Positions 1-7,678 of a DNA stretch of 64,000 nucleotides are shown here, in pieces (positions within the stretch are counted from its first letter, which is position 1; each line of letters opens with the position of its first letter). The notes under the pieces were generated by a model. That model was not told where the DNA came from. It ran no database searches and saw nothing but the letters and a program-made list of their open reading frames with translations. This stretch comes from Arthrobacter sp. Leaf337 (GTDB taxonomy: Bacteria > Actinomycetota > Actinomycetes > Actinomycetales > Micrococcaceae), in contig NZ_LMPC01000026.1 in the NCBI RefSeq assembly GCF_001423745.1, forward strand, positions 187,250-251,249, written 5' to 3'. A program made the position numbers and the translations under genes.

Positions 1-1050
1 CATGACCAGGACCGTGGCCCGGGGCACGTTGATGCCCGCAGTCAGAGCCGCTTTGGGGTTGGCCCCGACTGCGCGGAATTCAAAGCCGACGGTGGAGCGG
101 TTGAGCAGCCACCAGACAAAAACGGTGGCGGCGATGGCCAGGAGAAAGCCCAAGTGGAGCCTGTACTGCGTACCGAGGATCTGCGGATAAACGGCGCTGG
201 GATCCAGGATCGGCGAGATGGGGTTGGACTCCCCCGGCCGCTGGAAGGCCGGCGTGTTCAGGAGGTAGCGCAGGAAGTACAGGGCGATGTAGTTGAACAT
301 GATGGTCAGGATGACCTCGTGGGCCCCGGTGCGGGCCTTCAGCAGGCCCACGAGTCCGCCCCAGAGGGCACCGCCCACGATGCCGGCAATGAGGACCAGC
401 AGCAGGTGCAGGCCCAGCGGCAGGTGCAGCGCGAAGCCGACCCAGGCGGCGAGGATGCCGGCCATGATGATCTGTCCCTGCGCACCGATGTTGAACAGGC
501 CCGCGCGGAATGCCAGTGCGACGCCGAGGCCGGCCGTGATCAGCGGAGTGGCGATGGTGAGGGTTTCCATCAGCGGAGCAAACTGCACAGCGACGCTGGA
601 GCCGCGGGGGTTGAACACCGAGCCTTGGAACAGCGCGACATACGAACGGGTCGCGGCAGTCCAGACGGCCGAGAGGAAGTCCGAGGGGCGGGCAAAGAGG
701 TAGCTCGCGGTGGCGCCCACCTGTTTGTCCGTGCTGGCGATGAGGAGTCCGCCGAGGATCAGGGCAAGCAGGACGGCGAGCACCGACACGATGCCGCTGC
801 CGGTAAAGATCCGCCGGACCAACGTGTCCGCACCGCCAGGAACAATGCCGCTCTGGGCCGAGACGGGAACTGCCGAGGGCTGCATCGCCCCGCCGGCTGT
901 GTCCAGTGCGGTCGCGGCTGCTGCGTCTTCGGCCGGCGTCTTGGGTCCGGGTGCAGTCTTTTCCGGTGCCCGGCCTTCCGGTGCCCGGGTGGCCGGGCTT
1001 TCCGTTGTATTTTCGTCAGCCACGTGCTTGGGCTTGTCCTGTTCACTCAT
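1..1050 (-). CDS. BMP-type nucleoside ABC transporter, permease (partial, cut by left edge)
   Basis: Inner-membrane permease of a BMP-family importer, by context for nucleosides. The reading frame is open from the ATG at 1050 to position 1, so the C-terminus lies outside the window. It has an unusually long, Pro/Ala/Glu-rich cytoplasmic N-terminus (about 70 residues) before the first hydrophobic segment, then the family region with GIGAQGQIIM-like loops (seen here as FNIGAQGQIIMAGILAAW). The start overlaps the end of the ATPase gene by 8 bp, with GGAGGCGACC before the ATG, so the two are translationally coupled. A second permease is expected just beyond the left edge. Family call is good; the substrate is inferred. 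Confidence 0.85.
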   Translation of the reverse strand, partial: MSEQDKPKHVADENTTESPATRAPEGRAPEKTAPGPKTPAEDAAAATALDTAGGAMQPSAVPVSAQSGIVPGGADTLVRRIFTGSGIVSVLAVLLALILGGLLIASTDKQVGATASYLFARPSDFLSAVWTAATRSYVALFQGSVFNPRGSSVAVQFAPLMETLTIATPLITAGLGVALAFRAGLFNIGAQGQIIMAGILAAWVGFALHLPLGLHLLLVLIAGIVGGALWGGLVGLLKARTGAHEVILTIMFNYIALYFLRYLLNTPAFQRPGESNPISPILDPSAVYPQILGTQYRLHLGFLLAIAATVFVWWLLNRSTVGFEFRAVGANPKAALTAGINVPRATVLVM

Positions 1051-2617
1051 GGTCGCCTCCTTCGGCACCGGAGGTGGAAGTCTGTACGGGCGCGTGGGCG
1101 GTGTCCGCGTGGGCGCTTTCCGGGGAAAGCCCCGCCATCATCAGGCCCAGGACGTCGCGGCCGGTGCCTGCGGGCACGATGCCCACCAGCTTGCCTCTGT
1201 AGAGCACGGCGATCCGGTCCGCGAGTTCGATCACTTCATCGAGTTCGGTGGACACAATCATCACCGGAGTGCCCCGGTCGCGTTCAGCCACGATGCGTTT
1301 GTGCAGGAACTCGATGGATCCCACATCCACGCCGCGGGTGGGCTGGGAGGCAATGAACAGCCGCAGCGGCCGGGACAGCTCCCGGGCCATGACCACTTTC
1401 TGCTGGTTTCCGCCGGAAAGCGTTCCCGCGGCCAGTGATCCGGAAGGTGTCCTGACGTCGAACTCGTCGATCCGGGACTTGGCGTTTTCCAGGATCCTGG
1501 CCGGGCTCATGCTGATGCCTTTGGCGTAGGGCGCCTGGTCGTAAAGGTCCAGGACCAGGTTCTCCGCGATCGAGAAGGTGCCGATGAGCCCGTCAACGGT
1601 CCGGTCTTCCGGAACGAAGCCGACGCCGGCCCGGAGTACTTCCTTGACGCTGTGGCCCAGGAGCTCCTCGCCGTCCAGCAGGATTGACCCGTGGCAGCGT
1701 TCCTGCAGGCCAAGGATGGCTTCGGTGAGTTCTGTCTGGCCGTTGCCCTGCACACCTGCCACGGCGAGGATTTCGCCGCGGGCGATGTCGAAGCTGATGC
1801 CGTCCACCACATGCTGGCCGGTGGGGGCGATCACGGTGAGGTCCTTGACCTGGAACGTGGTTTCCTGCGGCTTCGCCGGGGCCTTGTCCAGGGTCAGGTT
1901 CACTGCGCGGCCCACCATCATGGAGGCAAGCTCGGTGGTGGACGCGCCGGGATCCGCAGCGCCCACCACTTTGCCGCGGCGGATGACCGTGATGGTGTCG
2001 GAAACAGCCTTCACTTCGCGAAGTTTGTGCGAGATGAAGACGATCGAGGTGCCGTTGCTTTTCAGCTGGCGCATGATGTCCAGGAGTTCGTCGGTGTCCT
2101 GCGGTGTCAGCACGGCGGTGGGTTCATCGAGGATGAGCACCTTTGCATCGCGGACCAGTGCCTTGATGATTTCCACGCGCTGCTGGACGCCCACGGGGAG
2201 GTCCTCGATCAGGGCGTCGGGGTCGACGTCGAAACCGTATTTGTCGGAGATTTCCTTGATCTTCCGACGGGTGTCATCCAGGTTGAGGAAGCCGCCGGCT
2301 TTGGTGGTTTCGGCGCCGAGCGCCACGTTCTCCGCAACAGTGAACACGGGAACCAGCATGAAGTGCTGGTGCACCATGCCGATGCCTGCAGCCATGGCAT
2401 CGCCCGGGCCGCGGAAGGTGACGGCCTCGCCATCCACCAGGATTTCGCCCTCGCTGGGCTCGTAAAGTCCGTACAGGACATTCATCAGCGTGGATTTGCC
2501 AGCGCCGTTTTCACCAAGCAGGCAATGAATTTGCCCGGGTTCAACAACCACATCGATGTGATCGTTGGCAATAAGGGAGCCGAAGCGTTTGGTGATCCCT
2601 CTGAGTTCAAGTTTCAA
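1043..2617 (-). CDS. BMP-type nucleoside ABC transporter, ATP-binding protein (two ABC domains)
   Basis: Duplicated ABC ATPase that energises nucleoside or sugar uptake. Domain 1 has Walker [10 protein letters not shown] (near residue 35) and Walker [13 protein letters not shown]. Domain 2 has a degenerate Walker A (GVQGNGQTEL, near residue 290) and an intact signature [11 protein letters not shown]. One active and one degenerate site is normal for the YufO/RbsA class. I prefer the TTG at 2617 (MKLELRGITKRFG), preceded by GGTCAGAG; an in-frame TTG lies at 2629. It sits between the BMP lipoprotein gene and the permease gene, and a hairpin separates it from the lipoprotein gene, probably lowering its expression relative to the binding protein. 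Confidence 0.88.
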   Translation of the reverse strand: MKLELRGITKRFGSLIANDHIDVVVEPGQIHCLLGENGAGKSTLMNVLYGLYEPSEGEILVDGEAVTFRGPGDAMAAGIGMVHQHFMLVPVFTVAENVALGAETTKAGGFLNLDDTRRKIKEISDKYGFDVDPDALIEDLPVGVQQRVEIIKALVRDAKVLILDEPTAVLTPQDTDELLDIMRQLKSNGTSIVFISHKLREVKAVSDTITVIRRGKVVGAADPGASTTELASMMVGRAVNLTLDKAPAKPQETTFQVKDLTVIAPTGQHVVDGISFDIARGEILAVAGVQGNGQTELTEAILGLQERCHGSILLDGEELLGHSVKEVLRAGVGFVPEDRTVDGLIGTFSIAENLVLDLYDQAPYAKGISMSPARILENAKSRIDEFDVRTPSGSLAAGTLSGGNQQKVVMARELSRPLRLFIASQPTRGVDVGSIEFLHKRIVAERDRGTPVMIVSTELDEVIELADRIAVLYRGKLVGIVPAGTGRDVLGLMMAGLSPESAHADTAHAPVQTSTSGAEGGDHE

Positions 2618-2744
2618 AACTCTGACCAATCTCGAAGCGTCCGGAAAATGTGCCCGGACGGGATATGTGGCTGCAGCACCAGCCTAGTGCCTGCAGCCCT
2701 TGGCGGAGCGGGCGGCGCTCCTCGGAAAAGCTGACGCCCAACGA

Positions 2745-2792
2745 AAAGCGCCACCGCCCGGAAGTCAGTGACCAACCGGGTGGTGGCGCTTT
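2745..2792 (-). terminator. Hairpin between BMP lipoprotein gene and ATPase gene
   Basis: Arms AAAGCGCCACCGCCCGG (2745-2761) and CCGGGTGGTGGCGCTTT (2776-2792) pair over 17 bp with one G-T pair, and a short T run follows on the minus strand. It lies just after the lipoprotein stop codon. As in many importers, partial termination here would give more binding protein than ATPase and permease. Confidence 0.75.
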
Positions 2793-2802
2793 GCGGAGGA
2801 AG

Positions 2803-3912
2803 TTAGGCCTTCGGGCTCGCTGCCGACTCGACCTTCAGCTTGCCGTCAACGATGTCCTTCTTGATCTGTTCCAGTTCAGTCTTCAGGTCCGCGGGAACCT
2901 GGGACTCAAGTTCGTGGAACGGAGCCAGCTGCACGCCGTCGTTCGCGAGGGTTCCGACGTACGGCGTGTTGCTGAACTTGCCGTCCTTGTCTTCCTTTAC
3001 AACGGTCTCAACAGCTTCGCCCATCTGCTTCATGACGGAGGAGAGCATGAGGTCCTTGTAATCCGGAGCGGTCAGGAAGCCGTCGGAGTCAACCCAGATG
3101 AGCTTGACGTCCTTGCCTGCAGCCTTTGCTTCCTTCAGCGCGGCGCCTGCGCCCTTGCCCACGGGGCCGGCAACAGGCATCACGATGTCGGCGCCCTGGT
3201 CCAGGAAGTTCTGGGTCAGCTGCTTGCCCTTGTCCTGCTTTTCGAAGTCACCGGTGAAGCTGCCGTCCTGCTTGGCCTTGTCCCAGCCAAGGACCTTGAC
3301 GTCCTTGCCCTTTTTCTCGTTGTAGTACTTGACGCCATCGGCGTAGCCGTCCATGAAGATGGTGACGGTGGGGATCTTGATGCCGCCGAAGGTGGCCACC
3401 GTTCCGGTCTTGGTGGAGCCTGCAGCCAGGTACCCGGCGAGGAAGGCGGCCTGGGCGGTGTCGTAGATGATCGGCTTGACGTTGCTGATGGGGGTCTCGT
3501 AGCCGAAGTCGATGATGGCGAAGTGGCTGTCCGGGTTGGCCGTTGCCTGCGCCTTGGTGGCGTCGCCGAGGAGGAAGCCGACGGTGACGGTCAGGTCGCA
3601 GCCTGCGGTGACCATGGCGCGGAGGTTCGGCTCGAAGTCGTTGTTGGTCTTTGATTCGACCTGGTTGACCTTGATCCCAAGGTCCTTCTCAGCCTTCTTG
3701 AGGCCTTCATAGGAGGACTGGTTGAACGACTGGTCGTCGAATCCGCCCGAGTCGGACACGATGCAGCCCGTGTAGTCACTTGCGGTGGCGCTTGCGGTGC
3801 TGCCGGCTTCCGGGGCGGCCCCGCAGCCGGTCAGCAGGAGAGCTGCCGCCCCGGCGGTGGCGACGCCGGTCATTGAACCGCGCTTGAGGGTTGCACGCAG
3901 TGAGTTCTTCAA
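2803..3912 (-). CDS. BMP family ABC transporter substrate-binding lipoprotein
   Basis: Extracytoplasmic binding lipoprotein of the BMP/Med family, whose known members bind nucleosides. The lipobox is ALLLTGCGA near residue 30, followed by a Ser/Thr/Ala linker and the ligand-binding domain (IVSDSGGFDDQSFNQSSYEG at its start). The start is taken as TTG 3912 (LKNSLRATLKRG), preceded by GGAGG 4 nt upstream, giving 369 aa and a normal lipoprotein signal peptide; a start further upstream at 3984 would add a non-signal extension. First gene of the importer, with its own terminator-like hairpin downstream. Confidence 0.9.
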   Translation of the reverse strand: MKNSLRATLKRGSMTGVATAGAAALLLTGCGAAPEAGSTASATASDYTGCIVSDSGGFDDQSFNQSSYEGLKKAEKDLGIKVNQVESKTNNDFEPNLRAMVTAGCDLTVTVGFLLGDATKAQATANPDSHFAIIDFGYETPISNVKPIIYDTAQAAFLAGYLAAGSTKTGTVATFGGIKIPTVTIFMDGYADGVKYYNEKKGKDVKVLGWDKAKQDGSFTGDFEKQDKGKQLTQNFLDQGADIVMPVAGPVGKGAGAALKEAKAAGKDVKLIWVDSDGFLTAPDYKDLMLSSVMKQMGEAVETVVKEDKDGKFSNTPYVGTLANDGVQLAPFHELESQVPADLKTELEQIKKDIVDGKLKVESAASPKA

Positions 3913-4152
3913 TTTTCCTCCAGGAACAAAGAGATAGGCGCTACGACGGGTGTTCAATGAGTGTCCGTTTCGAATGCTCCACACTGAAATTCTGTTTTCA
4001 CTGATGGGTTCGCAGCACTGCGCCGAGGCGCACTGATGACAGTTACTTTAGTGGCCTGGAACACGTCCGGGTACCACAGGGGCACCCGGACGCGGAGATC
4101 GTTGAGAACTTGTTACCTACCGGTAGCCGCTACCGCAAGTCATGTCCATTTC

Positions 4153-5178
4153 CTAGAGCCGGACCAGCATCTTGCCGGTGTTGGCGCCGTCGAGGAGGTC
4201 CATGAAGGCCTGCGGGGCGTTTTCGAGGCCGTCCACTACCGTCTCGTCGTAGCGGACGGTACCGTCAGCCACCCAGGCGGACACGGTCGCCACGAACTCG
4301 GCCATGTGCTGCCAATAGCCGCCGACCAGGAATCCTCTGAGCGTGAGCTGCTTGCCGATGGCCAGCATGAGGTTCCGGGGAGCGGGTGTCGGTTCCGTCG
4401 AGTTGTACTGCGCAATGGCGCCGCACATGGCCACGCGGCCGCCGACCGTGAGCGCGGACAGCGCCGCTTCCAGGTGTTCGCCGCCGACGTTGTCGAAGTA
4501 CACGTCAATCCCGCGCTCCCCGGCTGCTGCCGCGAGCTGCGCGGCCACCGGGCCGTCGTTGTAGTTGAACGCGGCGTCGAAGCCGAGCTCCAGCAGGCGC
4601 GCCACCTTTTCCGGCGACCCTGCGCTGCCAATAACCCGGGAAGCACCCATAGCCTTGGCGATCTGCCCCACGAGCGAACCGACGGCACCTGCTGCCCCCG
4701 AAACGAAGACCACCTCTCCGGGTTTGAATTCCGCGACTTTCAGGAGGCCTGCATATGCCGTCAGGCCCGTCATGCCCAGGGCGCCGAGGAACGCTGATGC
4801 CGGGGCCAGGTCGGTGCGCGCCAGGGACGTGGCGGCGGCGTCCAGTACGGCGTATTCGCGCCAGCCGAGGGAATGCACGACGACGTCCCCCACCTTGCGT
4901 TCATCCGATCGGGACGCGATCACCTCACCGACGGCGCCGCCGTCGAGCGCTGCATCAAGCGCAAAGGGTGCCGAATACGACTTGACGTCGTTCATGCGGC
5001 CGCGCATGTAGGGGTCGACGGAGATGAACTGGTTGCGGACCAGCACCTGGCCGTCCTGCAGTTCCGCGAGGTCGGACTCGGCCAGGCGAAAGTTTTCCGG
5101 GACGGGGCGGCCATGCGGACGGGATGCCAGCTGGATTTCGCGGGTGGCGCGGGGAAGGGTTGCGGTGTTGGCGCTCAT
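4153..5178 (-). CDS. NADP-dependent oxidoreductase, medium-chain dehydrogenase/reductase family
   Basis: Zinc-free MDR enzyme of the prostaglandin-reductase/CurA type, expected to reduce activated double bonds with NADPH in the cytoplasm. The N-terminal part carries SVDPYMRGRM, typical of this subfamily. The nucleotide-binding motif FVSGAAGAVGSLVGQIAKAMG is followed by GSAGSPEKVARL and YFDNVGGEHLEAAL. Length (341 aa) fits the family. It overlaps the end of ohr by 4 bp (ATGA), so it is probably co-expressed with peroxide defence and may detoxify lipid-peroxidation enals; that role is inferred. Confidence 0.88.
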   Translation of the reverse strand: MSANTATLPRATREIQLASRPHGRPVPENFRLAESDLAELQDGQVLVRNQFISVDPYMRGRMNDVKSYSAPFALDAALDGGAVGEVIASRSDERKVGDVVVHSLGWREYAVLDAAATSLARTDLAPASAFLGALGMTGLTAYAGLLKVAEFKPGEVVFVSGAAGAVGSLVGQIAKAMGASRVIGSAGSPEKVARLLELGFDAAFNYNDGPVAAQLAAAAGERGIDVYFDNVGGEHLEAALSALTVGGRVAMCGAIAQYNSTEPTPAPRNLMLAIGKQLTLRGFLVGGYWQHMAEFVATVSAWVADGTVRYDETVVDGLENAPQAFMDLLDGANTGKMLVRL

Positions 5179-5606
5179 GCGGCCACCTCCAGGATCTTGA
5201 TGTCGACGTTGATGTTGCCGCGGGTGGCATTCGAGTAAGGGCAGATCTGGTGCGCCTTGGCCACGAGGGCCTCCGCCGTCGCCAGGTCCAGCGCAGGCAG
5301 GGCGATTTCGAGCTCAGCGGCCAGGCCATAGCCCACGCCGTCCTCGAGCGCGCCGAAGTGGATCTTGGCTGCCACCGCGGAATCCGTGAGGTCGGCCTTT
5401 TCCTTCCGGCCCACCAGTCGCAGGGCGGAGTGGAAGCACGCGGCATAGCCGGCGGCAAAGAGCTGTTCGGGGTTGGTGCCCTGGCCGTTGCCGCCCAGTT
5501 CCACCGGGCTGGCCAGAGTGACGTCAAGCCTGCCGTCCTTGGTGCGGGCGTTCCCGTCCCGCCCTTCGCCCGAGGCGAGTGCTTCAGCTGTGTAAAGAGT
5601 CTTCAC
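5175..5606 (-). CDS. ohr: Organic hydroperoxide resistance protein Ohr
   Basis: OsmC/Ohr family thiol peroxidase that reduces organic hydroperoxides to alcohols in the cytoplasm. Both reactive cysteines are visible, in AACFHSALRL (near residue 57) and HQICPYSNATRGN (near residue 121), and the 143-aa length is standard. The family signature PEQLFAAGYAACF is present. It lies downstream of the ohrR-type gene in the same orientation, and the 4-bp overlap with the following oxidoreductase indicates translational coupling. Confidence 0.95.
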   Translation of the reverse strand: MKTLYTAEALASGEGRDGNARTKDGRLDVTLASPVELGGNGQGTNPEQLFAAGYAACFHSALRLVGRKEKADLTDSAVAAKIHFGALEDGVGYGLAAELEIALPALDLATAEALVAKAHQICPYSNATRGNINVDIKILEVAA

Positions 5607-5669
5607 GTGGTTTCCGTTCTGTTGGGATGAAAATTTCCGGCTGGCCAGTGTCCACCAGGCGCTCCGCCG

Positions 5670-5710
5670 GGGTTCAAGCTGGGTTCAAGCTGGGTTCAAG
5701 CTGGGTTCAA
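5670..5710. repeat. 11-bp tandem repeat, 3.7 copies
   Basis: GGGTTCAAGCT repeats at 5670-5680, 5681-5691 and 5692-5702, with a partial copy at 5703-5710. The last partial copy contains the stop codon of the ohrR-type gene; the rest fills the gap before ohr. Confidence 0.9.
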
Positions 5711-6156
5711 ACGGAGGAATGGAGGGCGGCCGTAAGCCGGCCCAGGGTCTCCCGGAGCTGGTCCAGCTCTGCCGCGGACAGGCCGGCGGCGTCTGCGAGC
5801 TGCTGGGGAATGGCGTTGGCCCGGGCGCTGAGCGCAGCGCCGGAGTCCGTCAGGAAGACCTCCACCCGCCGCTCGTCCTCGGTGGAACGCCTGCGCTCCA
5901 CCAGTCCCAGCGACTCAAGCCTCTTCAGCAGCGGGGACAGGGTGCCTGAGTCCAGGCCCAGCTCCTCCCCCAGCTCCCTGACGCTGCGGGGCTGGTCCTC
6001 CCAGAGCACCAGCATGACCAAATACTGCGGATAGGTCAGGCCCAGCTGGTCCAGCATGGGCCGGTACACGGCAGTGGCCGCCTTCGACGCGGAGTACAGG
6101 GCGAAGCACACCTGCCGGTTCAGGCGGGGGGCGTTGAGTCTGGGAGCGTCGGTCAT
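5707..6156 (-). CDS. ohrR: MarR-family repressor, OhrR type
   Basis: Winged-helix repressor that senses organic hydroperoxides through a reactive cysteine. That cysteine is visible near the N-terminus in LNRQVCFALYSASKA, followed by the typical LGLTYPQYLVMLVLWE. The wing and recognition region is SGTLSPLLKRLESLGLVERRR. I start at ATG 6156 (149 aa) because a -10 box TATCGT lies 7 nt upstream and the operator palindrome sits upstream of that; an in-frame TTG at 6177 would lie inside the operator. ohr follows in the same orientation, so the pair is probably co-regulated. Confidence 0.9.
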   Translation of the reverse strand: MTDAPRLNAPRLNRQVCFALYSASKAATAVYRPMLDQLGLTYPQYLVMLVLWEDQPRSVRELGEELGLDSGTLSPLLKRLESLGLVERRRSTEDERRVEVFLTDSGAALSARANAIPQQLADAAGLSAAELDQLRETLGRLTAALHSSV

Positions 6157-6163
6157 GGATGAA

Positions 6164-6192
6164 ACGATATCGCACAATTAGATTGTGCACAA
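6164..6192 (-). promoter_or_regulatory. ohrR promoter with OhrR operator
   Basis: On the minus strand a -35 TTGTGC (6187-6192) and a -10 TATCGT (6164-6169) are 17 bp apart. Between and partly over them is the palindrome GCACAAT-TAG-ATTGTGC (6172-6188, plus strand). Its core ACAATTAGATTGT resembles known OhrR sites of the TACAATT/AATTGTA type. Bound repressor would occlude the promoter, so autoregulation is expected. Confidence 0.82.
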
Positions 6193-6204
6193 CTCATCCG
6201 CGCC

Positions 6205-6340
6205 GAAAGAGAGCGCAAACTGGCACTTCCGGCCCCGCAGCAGCGCGAACGGACAGTTGAGGCCCCGGGTCGGGGCCTCAACTGTCCGTTCGCGCTGCGG
6301 GGCGGGGGGCTTAAGTGTCCGTTCGCGCTTCGGGGGTGGG
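6205..6340. repeat. Cluster of inverted intergenic repeat units
   Basis: About four related units are packed between the ohrR-type gene and the amidohydrolase gene. Two face each other as a long hairpin: left arm 6233-6266, loop 6267-6271, right arm 6272-6302, matching over 31 bp with a 3-nt insertion. The shared core is GCGCGAACGGACAGTT. A third unit in the same orientation as the right arm lies at about 6309-6335, and a diverged copy of the left arm at about 6213-6236. Confidence 0.8.
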
Positions 6341-6343
6341 GAT

Positions 6344-7543
6344 TTAAAGGTCGCGGATGGTGCGGAGCGCTGCGGCGGTCAGGACCTGGATGCCGTAGCC
6401 CAGTGCACGCTCGTCGAGGATGTAGTCACCCCGATGAAGGTCGTATTCCTCACCGCCGGGCGTTTTGGTGCCCAGCCGCATCATCGCGCCGGGCAGCTCG
6501 GCCAGGAACCAGGCGAAATCCTCTCCGCCCATGGACTGGGGCGTGAGCACGACGGCGCTTTCGGCGATTTCGGCGCGGGCTGCCGCTTCGATGAGCGCGG
6601 TTTCATGCTCGGAGTTGACTACCGGCGGAACACCGCGGGTGTGCTCCAGCCGGACGTCCACGTTGTAGGGCGCCGCCACCTGGTGGACCACTTCATCCAG
6701 GAGTTCGCCGGCGCTGTGCCAGGCGTCGCGGTCCAGGCACCGCATGGTCCCTGCCATGTAGCCGGTGCCGGGAATGGCATTGGGTGCCGAGCCGGCCGAG
6801 ATGTGCCCCCAAACGACGGAGACGCCGCTACGGACATCCACCCGGCGTGACAGAACGGCCGGAACGTTGACGGCGATTTGCGCCAGCGCGAACACGAGGT
6901 CCTCCGTCAGATGCGGCCGGGAGGTGTGGCCGCCGCGTCCGGAAAGCTCGATCCTGATGGTGTCCGAGGCTGACGTGATGGCACCGATCCGGGTGCCGAT
7001 CTTGCCCACGTCGATTCGCGGGTCGCAGTGCAGGGCCAGGATGCGCGGCACACCCTCGAGCACGCCCTGTTCGATGCAGGAATGCGCTCCGCCGGGCATG
7101 GTTTCCTCGGCGGGCTGGAAAATGATCCGGACCGTGCCGCCCAGCGGGGATTCCTGGTGCATGCGGTGCAGCACCAGCGCGATACCGAGCATGGTGGTGG
7201 TGTGGACGTCGTGGCCGCAGGCGTGGGTGACGCCGTGGTTCTTGGACGCAAACGGCAGCCCTGTTTCCTCAATGATGGGGAGGGCATCGATATCACCGCG
7301 GAGTGCCGTGGCAATAGGGCCCTCACCGACGTCGACCGTGAGGCCTGTGCCTTCGAGCCGGCGAGGCTTGAGCCCTGCCGCTTCGAGCCGGTCCGCCAGC
7401 TTGTTCGTGGTCCGGAACTCCTTGAAGGACAGCTCCGGATGCGCATGGAGGTCACGGCGGAAATCGATCAGTTCCGGCAGCAGCGGCTCCAGCCACGGCC
7501 CCACGAGGGCGGTGGGCTCGGTTTCAGTAGTGTAATTGCGCAC
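6344..7543 (-). CDS. M20-family amidohydrolase (aminoacylase/hippurate hydrolase-like)
   Basis: Metal-dependent amidohydrolase cleaving N-acyl amino acids or similar amides, cytoplasmic. Visible motifs are LRGDIDALPI, the metal-binding THACGHDVHTTTMLG, the catalytic-base motif PAEETMPGGAHS and the C-terminal GGEDFAWFLAELPG. Length 399 aa is normal. GTG 7543 is the start; a -10-like TAGAGT lies 6 nt upstream (7550-7555), suggesting a leaderless transcript. The exact substrate cannot be read from sequence. Confidence 0.88.
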   Translation of the reverse strand: MRNYTTETEPTALVGPWLEPLLPELIDFRRDLHAHPELSFKEFRTTNKLADRLEAAGLKPRRLEGTGLTVDVGEGPIATALRGDIDALPIIEETGLPFASKNHGVTHACGHDVHTTTMLGIALVLHRMHQESPLGGTVRIIFQPAEETMPGGAHSCIEQGVLEGVPRILALHCDPRIDVGKIGTRIGAITSASDTIRIELSGRGGHTSRPHLTEDLVFALAQIAVNVPAVLSRRVDVRSGVSVVWGHISAGSAPNAIPGTGYMAGTMRCLDRDAWHSAGELLDEVVHQVAAPYNVDVRLEHTRGVPPVVNSEHETALIEAAARAEIAESAVVLTPQSMGGEDFAWFLAELPGAMMRLGTKTPGGEEYDLHRGDYILDERALGYGIQVLTAAALRTIRDL

Positions 7544-7634
7544 GAAACAACTCTAGCGAGGCTGCTCCGAATACCAGCATCAGTGTCGGAGGTTACGGAT
7601 CCGGGAGCCGGCTCCCGGCGCCGGAAACGGCTCA

Positions 7635-7668
7635 GCCCAGGCTTTCCCGCGGCGGGGAAGGCCTGGGC
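7635..7668 (-). terminator. Terminator after mannose-1-phosphate guanylyltransferase gene
   Basis: Inverted repeat GCCCAGGC...GCCTGGGC with an inner TTTCCCGC/GGCGGGGAA pairing, directly after the stop codon on the minus strand. There is no strong T run. Confidence 0.55.
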
Positions 7669-7678
7669 CGGATCCAAG

